In this document: piece by piece, positions 1-9,373 of the stretch
How positions within the stretch are numbered: position 1 is the first letter of the stretch
How the letters are laid out: each line of letters begins with the position of its first letter
Source of the DNA: Candidatus Peregrinibacteria bacterium
GTDB taxonomy: Bacteria > Patescibacteriota > Gracilibacteria > Peribacterales > Peribacteraceae
Length of the DNA: 64,000 bases
Direction of reading: 5' to 3'
Assembly: GCA_018648865.1 (NCBI GenBank)
Contig: JABGQH010000014.1
Location: 1-64,000 of the forward strand
The notes under the pieces: model-generated
The model's database searches: none
What the model was told of the DNA's origin: nothing
What the model saw: the letters and a program-made list of their open reading frames with translations, nothing else
Made by a program: the position numbers and the translations under genes

Positions 1-3000
1 CGTAGGCTTGCAGGTTGTTGGAGGCACTGGGGGCAGCAGTATGGATATTTTGAAACAACTCAAGATGCTCAGGCATTTGAAGATGAATTAAGTTTCATGT
101 TGGTTCATCAAATGGCAGCTCCAAATAGTCCTCAATGGTTTAATACAGGATTAAATTATTCATATGGGATTTCTGGGCCTGCACAAGGGCATTATTACTG
201 TGACCCAAAAACAGGTGATACTAAAAAAAGCCCAGACGCATATACACATCCACAACCACATGCATGTTTTATACAGTCAGTAAAAGACGACATGGTAAAC
301 GAAGGTGGGATAATGGATCTTTGGGTAAGGGAAGCAAGATTATTTAAATTTGGATCTGGAACAGGAACAAACTTTAGTGGAATAAGAGGAGAAGGCGAGC
401 CTCTATCTGGAGGTGGTAATAGTTCTGGTTTAATGAGTTTCCTAAAAATAGGTGACAGAGCAGCTGGGGCAATCAAATCAGGAGGAACAACTAGAAGAGC
501 TGCAAAAATGGTATGTTTAAATTTAGATCATCCAGATATTGAACAATTCATTAATTGGAAAGTAGAGGAAGAAAAGAAAGTAGCAGCACTAGCACAAGAA
601 GGATATGACACTGATTTTAATGGAGAGGCGTATGGAACAGTATCAGGACAGAATTCAAATAACTCTGTTCGCATTCCTCATTCATTCTTTAAAGCATTAG
701 AAAATGATAGTGATTGGAATTTGATATGGAGAACAGAACAGAAAAAAGCTGGCAAAGAAGGCAGAACACCAAGCCCATGTAAAACCATGAAGGCAAATAG
801 TCTATGGGATCAGATTGGTTATGCAGCATGGTCTTGTGCTGATCCTGGAGTGCAATACGATACTACAATAAATGATTGGCATACTTGCCCTTTAGATGGG
901 CCTATAAACGCTAGCAATCCTTGTAGCGAGTATATGTTCCTAGACAACACTGCGTGCAACCTAGCGTCTATAAATCTTCTTAAATTTATAAAAAATAATA
1001 AAGATACAAATGGAGAGATGGAATTTGATATTGAAAAATTCAAACATGCAGTACGCATCTGGACAATCGTACTAGAGATTTCTGTACTGATGGCTCAGTT
1101 CCCAAGTAAAGAAATAGCAAAACTAAGTTATCAATTTAGAACATTGGGTCTTGGTTATGCAAACCTTGGAGCAATGCTTATGCGCATGGGTATCGCTTAT
1201 GATAGCGAAAATGGACGTGCAATCTGTGGTGCCATTAGTTCAATTCTTACAGGTGAGTCATATGCGACATCTGCAGAGATGTCTAAGTATCTAGGTTCAT
1301 TTGAAGGGTACGAGAAGAATAAAGAGCATATGCTTCGTGTTATTCGTAATCATCGTAGAGCAGCATATAACGCTCCTGAGTCTGAGTATGAACAACTCAA
1401 TGTTGTACCAGTCGGTATAGATCAAACAACCTGCCCGCAGAAGATGCTTGTATCTGCTAAAGAGTCTTGGGACCGTGCCTTGGCACAAGGAGAAAAACAT
1501 GGATTTAGGAACGCTCAAACAACAGTTATTGCACCCACTGGAACAATTGGGTTACTTATGGATTGTGATACTACTGGTGTAGAGCCAGATTTTGCATTAG
1601 TTAAATTTAAAAAACTTGCAGGTGGTGGCTACATGAAAATTGCTAATAAGTCAGTTGAATCTGCATTACAAAATCTAGGCTATACAGATATTCAGGTTAC
1701 AGAGATTATGCAGTATGTAATGGGTTCATTAAATTTAGAAAAATCCCCTCACATAAATCGTACTGCATTAAAAGAAAAAGGATTTACAGATGAAGATATA
1801 TCTAAGATAGAAGCAAATATTCCACAAGTCTTCGAGATCCAATTTTCATTTAATAGATGGATTTTAGGCGATGAAACAATGAAGCGTCTTGGATTTACAG
1901 ATGATCAAATGAACAGAGATGATTTTGATGTACTAAAGGAACTCGGATTCACTACAGAGCAAATCGATGAAGCAAATACATATATTTGTGGGCATATGAC
2001 AATAGAGGGAGCCCCTCATATGAAGGATGGCCATCTATCTGTATTTGACTGTGCAAGTAAATGTGGAAAGCTAGGTACTCGTTATATTTCTTCAGAAGGG
2101 CACATAAGAATGATGGCTGCAGCTCAACCTTTTATATCTGGAGCTATTAGTAAAACTATTAATTTGCCAAACGAAGCAACCGAGCAAGATATTAAGGGCG
2201 CCTACTTTCTTAGCTGGAAACTTGGACTAAAGGCCAATGCTCTCTACAGAGATGGATGCAAGCTTAGCCAAGCTCTCAATACTAAATCAGACGATGATGA
2301 GGCCAAAGAGAAGGTAGCTGAGGTAGTAGAAAAGATAGTAATTAAAGAAGTACCAAGAAGAAGAAAGCTACCAGATGAAAGAATGTCTATAACTCATAAG
2401 TTTTCTATTGCTGGTCATGAGGGGTATTTGCATGTTGGACTTTATGAAAACGGTAAACCAGGAGAGATCTTTATTAAGATGAGTAAAGAAGGATCCACTC
2501 TATCTGGAGTAATGGATACATTGGCACTTAGTATTTCTATGAATCTTCAATACGGTGTACCTTTGGAGGTCTTGGTAGGCAAACTGGCCCACACAAGATT
2601 TGAACCAATGGGTATGACAACAAATAGAGAGATTCCAATGGTTAAGTCTATAATGGATTATCTAGGTAGGTGGCTCGCACTAAAGTTCTTATCAAAAGAA
2701 AAAGCTAAGCAGTTCCACAACAAAGATCTAGTAGACAAGGCATACAGAGAGGGGACAAAGAGTAAAGACGCATTTGCTATGAGATTACCTGTTGTTGATG
2801 AAGGATCAGTTTTAGAAGAGAGCACTATTAAATTAGAAGAAAAGAAAGAGGAGGCAGTGATAGAAATGAAAGAGCCTGTAGTAAAAGAAGGAGGAGAAAG
2901 AGACAAGGCAAAGCAGCAGGGGTTCACAGGTTCTATATGTGGAAGTTGTGGAAGTCTGCGAGTAAAGACAAATGGATCTTGTGAATTGTGCTTAGACTGT

Positions 3001-3024
3001 GGCGCTACATCAGGGTGTAGCTAA
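1..3024 (+). CDS. nrdJ: Adenosylcobalamin-dependent (class II) ribonucleotide reductase, 5'-truncated by window
   Basis: Reduces ribonucleotides to deoxyribonucleotides with a B12-derived radical, so it needs no oxygen and no separate radical-generating subunit. The frame is open from base 1, so the true start lies outside; about 1007 residues are visible. The family segments NSPQWFNTG and GPAQGHYY lie near the visible N-terminus. The finger-loop motif NPCSE supplies the catalytic Asn, Cys (codon 922-924) and Glu. PTGTIG lies near nt 1530. The C-terminus is a Cys-rich ribbon (CGSCG, CELCLDCG, GCS), the usual place for the redox-active cysteines that recharge the active site. I see no intein or frameshift. 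No other reductase class is present in the window. Confidence 0.93.
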   Translation, partial: RRLAGCWRHWGQQYGYFETTQDAQAFEDELSFMLVHQMAAPNSPQWFNTGLNYSYGISGPAQGHYYCDPKTGDTKKSPDAYTHPQPHACFIQSVKDDMVNEGGIMDLWVREARLFKFGSGTGTNFSGIRGEGEPLSGGGNSSGLMSFLKIGDRAAGAIKSGGTTRRAAKMVCLNLDHPDIEQFINWKVEEEKKVAALAQEGYDTDFNGEAYGTVSGQNSNNSVRIPHSFFKALENDSDWNLIWRTEQKKAGKEGRTPSPCKTMKANSLWDQIGYAAWSCADPGVQYDTTINDWHTCPLDGPINASNPCSEYMFLDNTACNLASINLLKFIKNNKDTNGEMEFDIEKFKHAVRIWTIVLEISVLMAQFPSKEIAKLSYQFRTLGLGYANLGAMLMRMGIAYDSENGRAICGAISSILTGESYATSAEMSKYLGSFEGYEKNKEHMLRVIRNHRRAAYNAPESEYEQLNVVPVGIDQTTCPQKMLVSAKESWDRALAQGEKHGFRNAQTTVIAPTGTIGLLMDCDTTGVEPDFALVKFKKLAGGGYMKIANKSVESALQNLGYTDIQVTEIMQYVMGSLNLEKSPHINRTALKEKGFTDEDISKIEANIPQVFEIQFSFNRWILGDETMKRLGFTDDQMNRDDFDVLKELGFTTEQIDEANTYICGHMTIEGAPHMKDGHLSVFDCASKCGKLGTRYISSEGHIRMMAAAQPFISGAISKTINLPNEATEQDIKGAYFLSWKLGLKANALYRDGCKLSQALNTKSDDDEAKEKVAEVVEKIVIKEVPRRRKLPDERMSITHKFSIAGHEGYLHVGLYENGKPGEIFIKMSKEGSTLSGVMDTLALSISMNLQYGVPLEVLVGKLAHTRFEPMGMTTNREIPMVKSIMDYLGRWLALKFLSKEKAKQFHNKDLVDKAYREGTKSKDAFAMRLPVVDEGSVLEESTIKLEEKKEEAVIEMKEPVVKEGGERDKAKQQGFTGSICGSCGSLRVKTNGSCELCLDCGATSGCS

Positions 3025-3029
3025 TCAGT

Positions 3030-3117
3030 AAAACAGTGAATCACTGCTTCACCAAACTTCACCCTTTCGGGTTTCGCTAGGCTCGCTGATACAGTGCTTA
3101 ACTGATACACTGATCAA
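3030..3117 (+). repeat. Hairpin-rich spacer between nrdJ and the next gene
   Basis: Three short perfect inverted repeats are packed into 90 bp: CAGTG/CACTG at 3034-3046, ACCC/GGGT around a TTTC loop at 3061-3072, and CAGTG/CACTG at 3092-3112. The element CTGATACA(C/G)TG occurs twice near the end. There is no T-tract, so this is not a typical terminator. A TACACT hexamer at 3106-3111 ends 6 bp before the GTG at 3118 and could be the -10 of the downstream gene. Confidence 0.4.
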
Positions 3118-3540
3118 GTGTCTTGGTTAGATAAACTTCCATCTACAGAGCAACAAAAAATACGCAAACGCATGCGAAGTCCAGAAGCATACGAAAGATT
3201 GCGAGAGCGAGTTAAAGGTCCAGAGGACTTAGAAAGAGAGATGGAAAAGAATTCTGAATTTGCAGAACTAAAGTTTGATTTAGAAACAGAGCCCAAGTTA
3301 AAAGACGAACTTAAAGAGTTAATAGAATCCGAAATCAAATCAAATGGTATAGAAGGATTATTACAGGTAGAAGAATTATCAGATGATGAACTTGATGCAA
3401 TAAGCAGAGGTGACTTTGATATTAAAATGGAATCGAATGACGAAAACGACTATGAACAAATTGTAATTGTTATAGCAGAAGACTCAATTAATCATATTCC
3501 TCTGGATATATCTTTCTTGTCTAAACTTAAAAAGAAATAA
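3118..3540 (+). CDS. Hypothetical charged protein, 140 aa
   Basis: Not recognised. A small, highly charged protein rich in Lys, Glu and Asp with no signal peptide or membrane segment. Residues 1-85 look strongly helical, with alternating Glu/Lys runs suggesting a coiled coil. Residues 100-135 are more strand-like, and the protein ends in a Lys tail. The GTG start at 3118 was chosen because a TACACT hexamer ends 6 bp upstream, matching the leaderless arrangement common in this window; no Shine-Dalgarno sequence is visible. It follows nrdJ by 93 bp on the same strand. The 134 bp after it, up to the convergent RNHCP gene, shows no feature. Confidence 0.6.
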   Translation: MSWLDKLPSTEQQKIRKRMRSPEAYERLRERVKGPEDLEREMEKNSEFAELKFDLETEPKLKDELKELIESEIKSNGIEGLLQVEELSDDELDAISRGDFDIKMESNDENDYEQIVIVIAEDSINHIPLDISFLSKLKKK

Positions 3541-3674
3541 AGAGAACGCCGAACGCACAGATCGCTAGGAAGAACTTCATAGTGGGCAAAGAGTAGTACT
3601 CCATGCACATATATATCAAGCATAATTTCTAAATAGCCCTTGCCAAAGAGAGAAAGTGTGAACAAATTAATATA

Positions 3675-3995
3675 TCAATCTTTGCTGATTCCTTTAGATG
3701 AGAGCTCTGCAATTATGTCTGAATCATCATCTGGTGCTGTTAAATTACAGTTTTCTTTACCACATATTTCACATGTTTGAAGGATCATCCATCCTTTCTT
3801 TTTTCGGTACTCCATTCCAACTGGTTTCATCATTCCTTTACATTCAGATTCACGATCACCAGGTCCATTTTTATCGACATGTTTAGACCAAAGACATTTA
3901 GGGCAATGATTTCTATATGATCCATTATCTAAAACTGGAACGTCAAATGAACAATGCTCACATGTGAATGGTTCTTGGCGGGCTAAAAAAACCAT
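3675..3995 (-). CDS. RNHCP domain zinc-ribbon protein
   Basis: A 106-residue protein that starts with the pattern behind the RNHCP domain: FTCEHC near residue 12, then YRNHCPKC near residue 30, giving two CxxC pairs for a zinc ribbon. A second CxxC-like pair, CEICGKENC, lies near residue 80, followed by an acidic tail. The biochemical role of the family is not established; the small zinc-ribbon form suggests nucleic-acid or ribosome binding (inference). Its ATG overlaps the ychF stop codon by one base (TAATG at 3993-3997), so the two are probably translationally coupled. YchF binds ribosomes, which makes a translation-linked role plausible. Confidence 0.8.
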   Translation of the reverse strand: MVFLARQEPFTCEHCSFDVPVLDNGSYRNHCPKCLWSKHVDKNGPGDRESECKGMMKPVGMEYRKKKGWMILQTCEICGKENCNLTAPDDDSDIIAELSSKGISKD

Positions 3996-5089
3996 TAAAC
4001 ATTAAATCGGAAATGCATAACATCACCATCTTGTACAACGTACTCCTTACCCTCTGCCCTCATTTTGCCTGCCTCTTTTGCTTTCTGCTCTCCATTCAGA
4101 TTTACGAAGTCATCAAAATGAATTGTTTCAGCTCTAATAAAACCTTTTTCAAAATCTGTATGTATTACTCCAGCTGCTTGTGGGGCTGTCATTCCAACTT
4201 TTATATTCCATGCTCTTACCTCCATTTCTCCTGCTGTAAAATAGGTTATGTATCCAAGTGCAGCATAAGCCGCATGAATAAGCTTATCTAAGCCAGATGA
4301 AGTAATTCCAAGTTCAGTTAGGAACTCTTCAGCTTCTTCTGGTTTTAGATTTTGAAGATCCTCTTCAATTTTTGCACTTATTGAAATTATTTGTTCTGAA
4401 TCAGAAATTTTAAGCTGGTCACGAATTGATTTCATATCAACAGACCCAATTGAATCTTCGGATACATTAAGTGCATAAATTAGTGGTTTATATGTAAGTA
4501 GATTCCATTGTTTTGCTATTAGGTCTTCTTCTTCATTAAATGAAATACTAGATGCTCGCCTTCCTTTTTGAATAACATCAAAGGTTTGTTTAAGTAGTGA
4601 AAGCTCTTTTATTTTTTCCTTATCACCAGATTTAGCGGCTCCTTCGGTTTTATCTATTCTATTTGTAATCGTATCGCAGTCTGCAAGTATTAATTCAGTT
4701 TCTATTGTTTCTAAATCTCTTTTTGGATCTATTTTTCCATCCACATGTGTTATTCCCCCATCCTCGAATGATCTAACAACGTGGCATATTGCATCAACCT
4801 CTCTAATGGCATGTAGAAACTGGTTTCCAAGCCCCTCTCCTTTGCTAGCTCCTTTTACAAGCCCAGCAATATCTACAAATTCTATAGCGGCAGGAATTAT
4901 CTTTTTTGGGTTACAAATTGCAGCTAGCTTAGAGAGTCTCTCGTCTGGCACCTCTACTATCCCCACATTTGGTTCTATTGTACAAAATGGGTAATTAGCA
5001 GCCTCTGCTCCTTTGCTACGCGTTAAAGCATTAAAAAGGGTAGATTTACCCACATTTGGCAGACCAACGATTCCAATTTGTAGAGCCAT
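3995..5089 (-). CDS. ychF: Ribosome-associated NTPase YchF/EngD (Obg family)
   Basis: Cytoplasmic P-loop NTPase of the Obg superfamily; YchF homologues prefer ATP and bind the ribosome. 364 residues, the usual length. The G1 P-loop GLPNVGKST begins at residue 7 and the G3 DIAGLVKGAS segment lies near residue 73. The C-terminal TGS domain is present (FTAGEMEVRAW, HTDFEKGFIRAE and a VQDGDVMHFRFNV terminus). The start is the ATG giving MALQIGIVGLP, exactly the family start. It shares a one-base stop/start overlap with the RNHCP gene downstream and is divergent from the SLH-sortase gene. Confidence 0.95.
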   Translation of the reverse strand: MALQIGIVGLPNVGKSTLFNALTRSKGAEAANYPFCTIEPNVGIVEVPDERLSKLAAICNPKKIIPAAIEFVDIAGLVKGASKGEGLGNQFLHAIREVDAICHVVRSFEDGGITHVDGKIDPKRDLETIETELILADCDTITNRIDKTEGAAKSGDKEKIKELSLLKQTFDVIQKGRRASSISFNEEEDLIAKQWNLLTYKPLIYALNVSEDSIGSVDMKSIRDQLKISDSEQIISISAKIEEDLQNLKPEEAEEFLTELGITSSGLDKLIHAAYAALGYITYFTAGEMEVRAWNIKVGMTAPQAAGVIHTDFEKGFIRAETIHFDDFVNLNGEQKAKEAGKMRAEGKEYVVQDGDVMHFRFNV

Positions 5090-5208
5090 TTTAGTTAAAT
5101 AAGTAATAAATAATCTCTTATAGTGAGCATAACCTGTTTTCTATTTAAGTGGAACGAGAATTACGTGTATTAGAGCTAATTGTATGAACAAACATTGCTT
5201 GGTCTAAC

Positions 5209-5236
5209 TTGACATAAACTGATAAAAATGTAAAAT
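5209..5236 (+). promoter_or_regulatory. Promoter of the SLH-sortase gene, near-leaderless
   Basis: TTGACA at 5209-5214, a 16-bp spacer, and TAAAAT at 5231-5236. The predicted transcript start is about 7 nt before the ATG at 5250, leaving no room for a Shine-Dalgarno sequence. Confidence 0.7.
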
Positions 5237-5249
5237 ATCTATCCATTTT

Positions 5250-6482
5250 ATGTGTAAACGCTTCTTTCTATTATTGGCATCTGCTCTGCTTATAGGTATC
5301 GGAACAAGAGCATTCGCTGCATCTACTACTTTGGTAGATATTAGTGGCACTTCTTACGAAACAGCATTCTCATTCCTGCAAAGCAGGGGAGTTGTTCAGG
5401 GGTATACAGATGGAACAGGTCGTCCTTATAACATGCTTAACAGAGCAGAGGCTTTAAAGGTAATAGCACTATCTGAAAAGAAGCTCTCGAAAAGAGTTGA
5501 ATGGTATCAAGACAACATGCCGCCATTGCCTTTATTTTCAGATGTTAATCAGAACGATTGGTACGCTCCATATGTAGAAGCATTATTTGAAGCAGGGATC
5601 CTTCAGGGATATCCAGATGGTACTTTTAGAGGGTCTAGGCCTTTGTCTGTAGAAGAGGCAGTAACATTACTAATGCGTACGACAGAAGGGTTGGATGAAG
5701 GTAATTCAGCAAAACTTTCTCCATACATATCTAATCAGTCTAATGTTTGGTTTACTCCATTTATAAATACAGCAATACAAAGGAATCTAATAATGAAGCA
5801 GCAGATGTTGCGAATGGGTAATGCTATAACTCGTGGTCAGTTCTTTGATATTGTTTACAGACAAATGTTTATCAATGAGTCTGGTGATAAAATATTTGAA
5901 GAGACAGAACCTCCTGTAATCGTTTATCAGAACAATAGTTCTTCAAGTAGTAGTACTTCTACTAGCTCAAATGGAACTCCAATATATGTTCCTCAGCCTT
6001 CATCTACCCCTAGTACAAGTAACCCAAATGCTTCAGAGAAATATTTTGCAATTTCTATGCCAACTTTAGGAATACATGATTTAGCTGTTAATCATCCAGA
6101 GGATCCATTTTCTCAGCAGGGAGTGTTATCTCCTTTGCAACATGGTATTGGTCATTTATTCAGCTATCCAGGTGGCGGAGGAAAGATAATGATGTATGGC
6201 CACAGTAGTGGGTACCCTTGGGATGTTTCTGAATATACAAAGATATTTAGAAAGGTAAGTGAATTAAACAGAGGTGACAAAATATATATTACTTATAGCG
6301 GGGAGCTATATACTTACGAAGTTACTTTTGAGCAAACAATTGATGCCAAAGACACAAGCCCATTCAATGACAATGGTTCAGGTGAGGAATTGATTCTATA
6401 TACCTGCTGGCCACCAGATTCAATTGCACAAAGATATTTAGTGCATGCACGAAAAATAGAAACGGTTGCACTGTCAGAATAA
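5250..6482 (+). CDS. Secreted SLH-domain protein with C-terminal sortase domain
   Basis: 410 residues combining surface anchoring with transpeptidation. A signal peptide covers residues 1-23 (cleavage after AFA). Three SLH-like repeats follow at about 30-80, 95-145 and 155-210; the second has the classic FSDV..WY..Y...L...GI..GYPDG pattern. A Ser/Thr/Pro-rich linker spans 228-260. A sortase domain fills 265-405, with His318 (MMYGH), Cys386 (ILYTCWPP) and Arg395 as the expected catalytic triad. Sortases attach proteins to the envelope or crosslink pilins at a sorting motif. SLH repeats bind cell-wall polymers, so this enzyme is probably held in the S-layer zone. The substrate is unknown; no LPxTG-like substrate is evident nearby. 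Confidence 0.88.
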   Translation: MCKRFFLLLASALLIGIGTRAFAASTTLVDISGTSYETAFSFLQSRGVVQGYTDGTGRPYNMLNRAEALKVIALSEKKLSKRVEWYQDNMPPLPLFSDVNQNDWYAPYVEALFEAGILQGYPDGTFRGSRPLSVEEAVTLLMRTTEGLDEGNSAKLSPYISNQSNVWFTPFINTAIQRNLIMKQQMLRMGNAITRGQFFDIVYRQMFINESGDKIFEETEPPVIVYQNNSSSSSSTSTSSNGTPIYVPQPSSTPSTSNPNASEKYFAISMPTLGIHDLAVNHPEDPFSQQGVLSPLQHGIGHLFSYPGGGGKIMMYGHSSGYPWDVSEYTKIFRKVSELNRGDKIYITYSGELYTYEVTFEQTIDAKDTSPFNDNGSGEELILYTCWPPDSIAQRYLVHARKIETVALSE

Positions 6483-6485
6483 ATA

Positions 6486-6842
6486 ATGCTATCCAATCCT
6501 TCTAAGTATCTCTCTATCGACTCATTCGACCCATTCGAAAAGCTCAGGGTCTATATTAAATTGTAGTAAATATATCCTTTATCCTATTTTTCTAAGTATC
6601 TTACGCTCGGCAAGCTCAGAGTCTATATGTTATTTTCGATATATCTTCTTTTTCCTATCCTTCTAAGGATCTCTCGGTCGACTCATTCGACCCATTCGAA
6701 AAGCTCAGGGTCTATATTAAATTGTAGTAAATATATCCTTTATCCTATTTTTCTAAGTATCTTACGCTCGGCAAGCTCAGAGTCTATATGTTATTTTCGA
6801 TATATCTTCTTTATCCTATCCTTCTAAGGATCTCTCGGTCGA
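6486..6842. repeat. 161-bp tandem repeat array carrying copies of the adjacent gene's 3' end
   Basis: Two full 161-bp units and a partial third. The block beginning CTCATTCGAC recurs at 6521 and 6682, and TTCTAAGGATCT at 6661 and 6822. Each unit consists of two diverged half-units of about 80 bp. On the minus strand each half-unit contains a version of the codons for DREILRRIG, the last residues of the ATPase gene ending at 6811. Copies lie near 6500, 6590, 6665, 6750 and, in the real gene, 6815-6842. The array fills the whole convergent gap between the sortase and ATPase genes. Confidence 0.85.
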
Positions 6843-9294
6843 CAAATTCCTTTTGCCTTCCGTATGTTAGTCTAGACAGTTGCTTGAATGCTTCTGCTGC
6901 CTGTTCATCTTTTTGGTATGTTGTATCTAGCCAAGGACGTGGAACTTCTATTGTAAATGGTCTAGATGGTTGTCCATCTACACTTAGTTTCATAGATCCT
7001 TTGAAAGCATCTAAGTTAACTAGATCCTGTTCACTAAACACTGGTGCCATTTCTTTTGCACATGTTTCTGCATCCTGTGGGCCGATTTTGTAAAACATCA
7101 TTGTTCCGACGTTTCCAAATACAGCTCCTTTCAAACTCACATTTCCGCTTAGCTTGCTATCCTTTTCTAACTGATCAATATATTGGTGAGCCAGAATTAA
7201 ACCTAGGCGATATTTTCTAGCTTCAGACAAAATTGATTCTATAGATGGAGTAACAAAGTTTTGGAATTCATCAATATATAAGAAGAAGTCCTCTCGTTTT
7301 TCATTGCCTTGCCTTTGCCTGCGCATTGCGGCAACTTGGATTTTGCTTACTGCAATCATTCCAAGCAGCTGAGCGTTAATGTCTCCTATTAAACCTTTAC
7401 TCAAATTCATAAGTAGAATCTTTCCATTATCCATACAGTCAGAAACATCAAAGGCACTCTTGGTTTGCCCAACAATATTTCGAATTAGAGAATTGGTATA
7501 GAACTGACCGAACTTAGCTGCAAAATATGGAATCATCTCTTGTTTCTCTCTTTGTCCTGTTTGTGCCATCTGCTTTTCCCAGAAGGATTTAACAATAGGA
7601 TTATTAACTTTAGAAACTTTATACTTCTGCCATTCATCATCTGTAAATAGTTTAACAAGATCTGTAATTGATCCTCCTTCATCTTCGTCTGACATAAGTG
7701 TAAGACAGCCATTACGGAAGTAATCCTGAATTCGTGGTCCAAATATTTCTTCTCCAAACATTTTTACCATCATGTTCATGGCGTCTAGGGCTACTAGGTC
7801 TTTTTCTTCCTCTGTATCTGCTTCTAATATATTTAGCCCCATAGGTCGTTCTGTATCTACAGGATTAAAGTAAATAACGTCATCTGCACGTTCTCTAGGG
7901 ATATAAGGCAATAGGTCTTCTATCAAAGATCCATGTGGGTCCACAACACAGAGGCCTTTTCCATTTTGGAAATCTTGCCTAGCCATAAGCTGAATTATGG
8001 ATGACTTACCAGTACCGGTTTGTCCAATGATGTAGAAATGTCTAAATCTATCTTCGTTATTCATAAAGATTTTCCTTTTCTCTCCCCTATATGTATTTGT
8101 CCCTAAGTAAAGTCCATCATCTGGAATGTTCTTTGGTGATGGTGCCATTTTGTAGTTTAACCATTTAATTGTGTCTACTTTGTTATATTTGATATTTGGT
8201 AAATGAAACAAGCTAGTTAGCTCGCCACATCCAAGTAAAAGCTTTCTAGATGTTGCGCTTATCAGTAAGCCAATTCTAGGGCTTCTTCGTATAAACCCAC
8301 GAATAATTGAATTCTTATTAAAGATTCTAGATTTCATAAAACTATTCCCTCTGCTTTCTCCAAATTGACCAAAGGAAGCGATTATCTCATCTAATATTGT
8401 ATATGCTCTACTGCTTGAATTTGCAGAAGCTAAAAGACGAATACATCCTGTAAATCCAGGTGAACTTGCCTTCTCGTCTATTGCCTTGCTGTATTCCTCT
8501 GCCATCTGAGACACACGATCTCCTGTAGATGAGTTTTCTTTTTGTAAGTCTATAGCATCTTCTCCTCCTGTAAGAACACTTAATAATGTTCCAGGTAGAA
8601 CAAGTGGGTTTAACCAATTTGTTTTCTTCTTCTTAGGATTAATTACAGTAGATGCCTCTTGTCTTAGTTTATTTTGCCATTTGTTATCCGAAGGACGAAT
8701 AATAATTTGAATAGCAGCCCCCTCGGTAGATTTTAATTTAGAGAATGAATTTGTAATAGTGCTAAGTGGATCACTCTTAAGGGTTTGATAGGTTCTAAAT
8801 ACAGAAGTGAATTTCTTTGTTGGTACAAGAGCTCTAGCTACTACAGATGAAGTATCTGTGAATATATTATAATCTTCTACCTGATCTAGAACTGCATCTG
8901 GATAAAAGGAAGTAATTTGTTTTTCAACTAGATGAACAATAGATCTAGGGCATACAAGGAAAAATAAAATCTCATTGTCTAATGCGGCGTATTCAAAAGA
9001 AATAAATGGCTGACCTTTAAACCATCTATTAATACCTGTGACTCTTATGCCATGAAGAGATTGGTAGAAATGATCCATCATTCCTAGTACTTCTTTAAAA
9101 TCTTGCCCAGATGAGTATCTCTCAGATTCTGTTTCTTTATCTTCTTTGCTTTCTTTCTTAGGCATCAATATTTGAAGAAAAACGAGATCGAGTTCTCGTC
9201 TTTTATCTGCGATTAATCGCAGCATCCAAAGTATTGCATGCATTACAGCAAATGCAGTTAAGGCAACGCCGACAATGGAGAATATTAATTGCAC
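6811..9294 (-). CDS. VirB4/TraD-like membrane-associated ATPase (HerA/FtsK superfamily), copy 1
   Basis: 827-residue ATPase of the kind annotated in CPR genomes as a type IV secretion DNA-binding domain protein. A membrane segment lies at residues 3-28. A conserved N-terminal region ends in a P-loop, IIGQTGTGKSS, near residue 422; DPHGSLIEDLL follows, and the Walker B motif LYIDEFQNF lies near residue 672. The second copy at 33891-36566 aligns over most of its length. It probably powers DNA or protein transfer across the envelope, or pilus assembly (inference). The stop codon sits inside the third copy of the 161-bp repeat. It is the last gene of a long minus-strand run. Confidence 0.85.
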   Translation of the reverse strand: MQLIFSIVGVALTAFAVMHAILWMLRLIADKRRELDLVFLQILMPKKESKEDKETESERYSSGQDFKEVLGMMDHFYQSLHGIRVTGINRWFKGQPFISFEYAALDNEILFFLVCPRSIVHLVEKQITSFYPDAVLDQVEDYNIFTDTSSVVARALVPTKKFTSVFRTYQTLKSDPLSTITNSFSKLKSTEGAAIQIIIRPSDNKWQNKLRQEASTVINPKKKKTNWLNPLVLPGTLLSVLTGGEDAIDLQKENSSTGDRVSQMAEEYSKAIDEKASSPGFTGCIRLLASANSSSRAYTILDEIIASFGQFGESRGNSFMKSRIFNKNSIIRGFIRRSPRIGLLISATSRKLLLGCGELTSLFHLPNIKYNKVDTIKWLNYKMAPSPKNIPDDGLYLGTNTYRGEKRKIFMNNEDRFRHFYIIGQTGTGKSSIIQLMARQDFQNGKGLCVVDPHGSLIEDLLPYIPRERADDVIYFNPVDTERPMGLNILEADTEEEKDLVALDAMNMMVKMFGEEIFGPRIQDYFRNGCLTLMSDEDEGGSITDLVKLFTDDEWQKYKVSKVNNPIVKSFWEKQMAQTGQREKQEMIPYFAAKFGQFYTNSLIRNIVGQTKSAFDVSDCMDNGKILLMNLSKGLIGDINAQLLGMIAVSKIQVAAMRRQRQGNEKREDFFLYIDEFQNFVTPSIESILSEARKYRLGLILAHQYIDQLEKDSKLSGNVSLKGAVFGNVGTMMFYKIGPQDAETCAKEMAPVFSEQDLVNLDAFKGSMKLSVDGQPSRPFTIEVPRPWLDTTYQKDEQAAEAFKQLSRLTYGRQKEFVDREILRRIG

Positions 9295-9373
9295 GTAGAG
9301 TATCGTACCATTGTACCACGAAATAAGCTCAGAGTGCAGTGTTTCTAGACTATGAAATGAGAAATTACTCTAC

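Noticed and set aside
1-3024. Intein in NrdJ
   Set aside because: The catalytic segments follow each other with normal spacing and no splicing or endonuclease motifs are seen.
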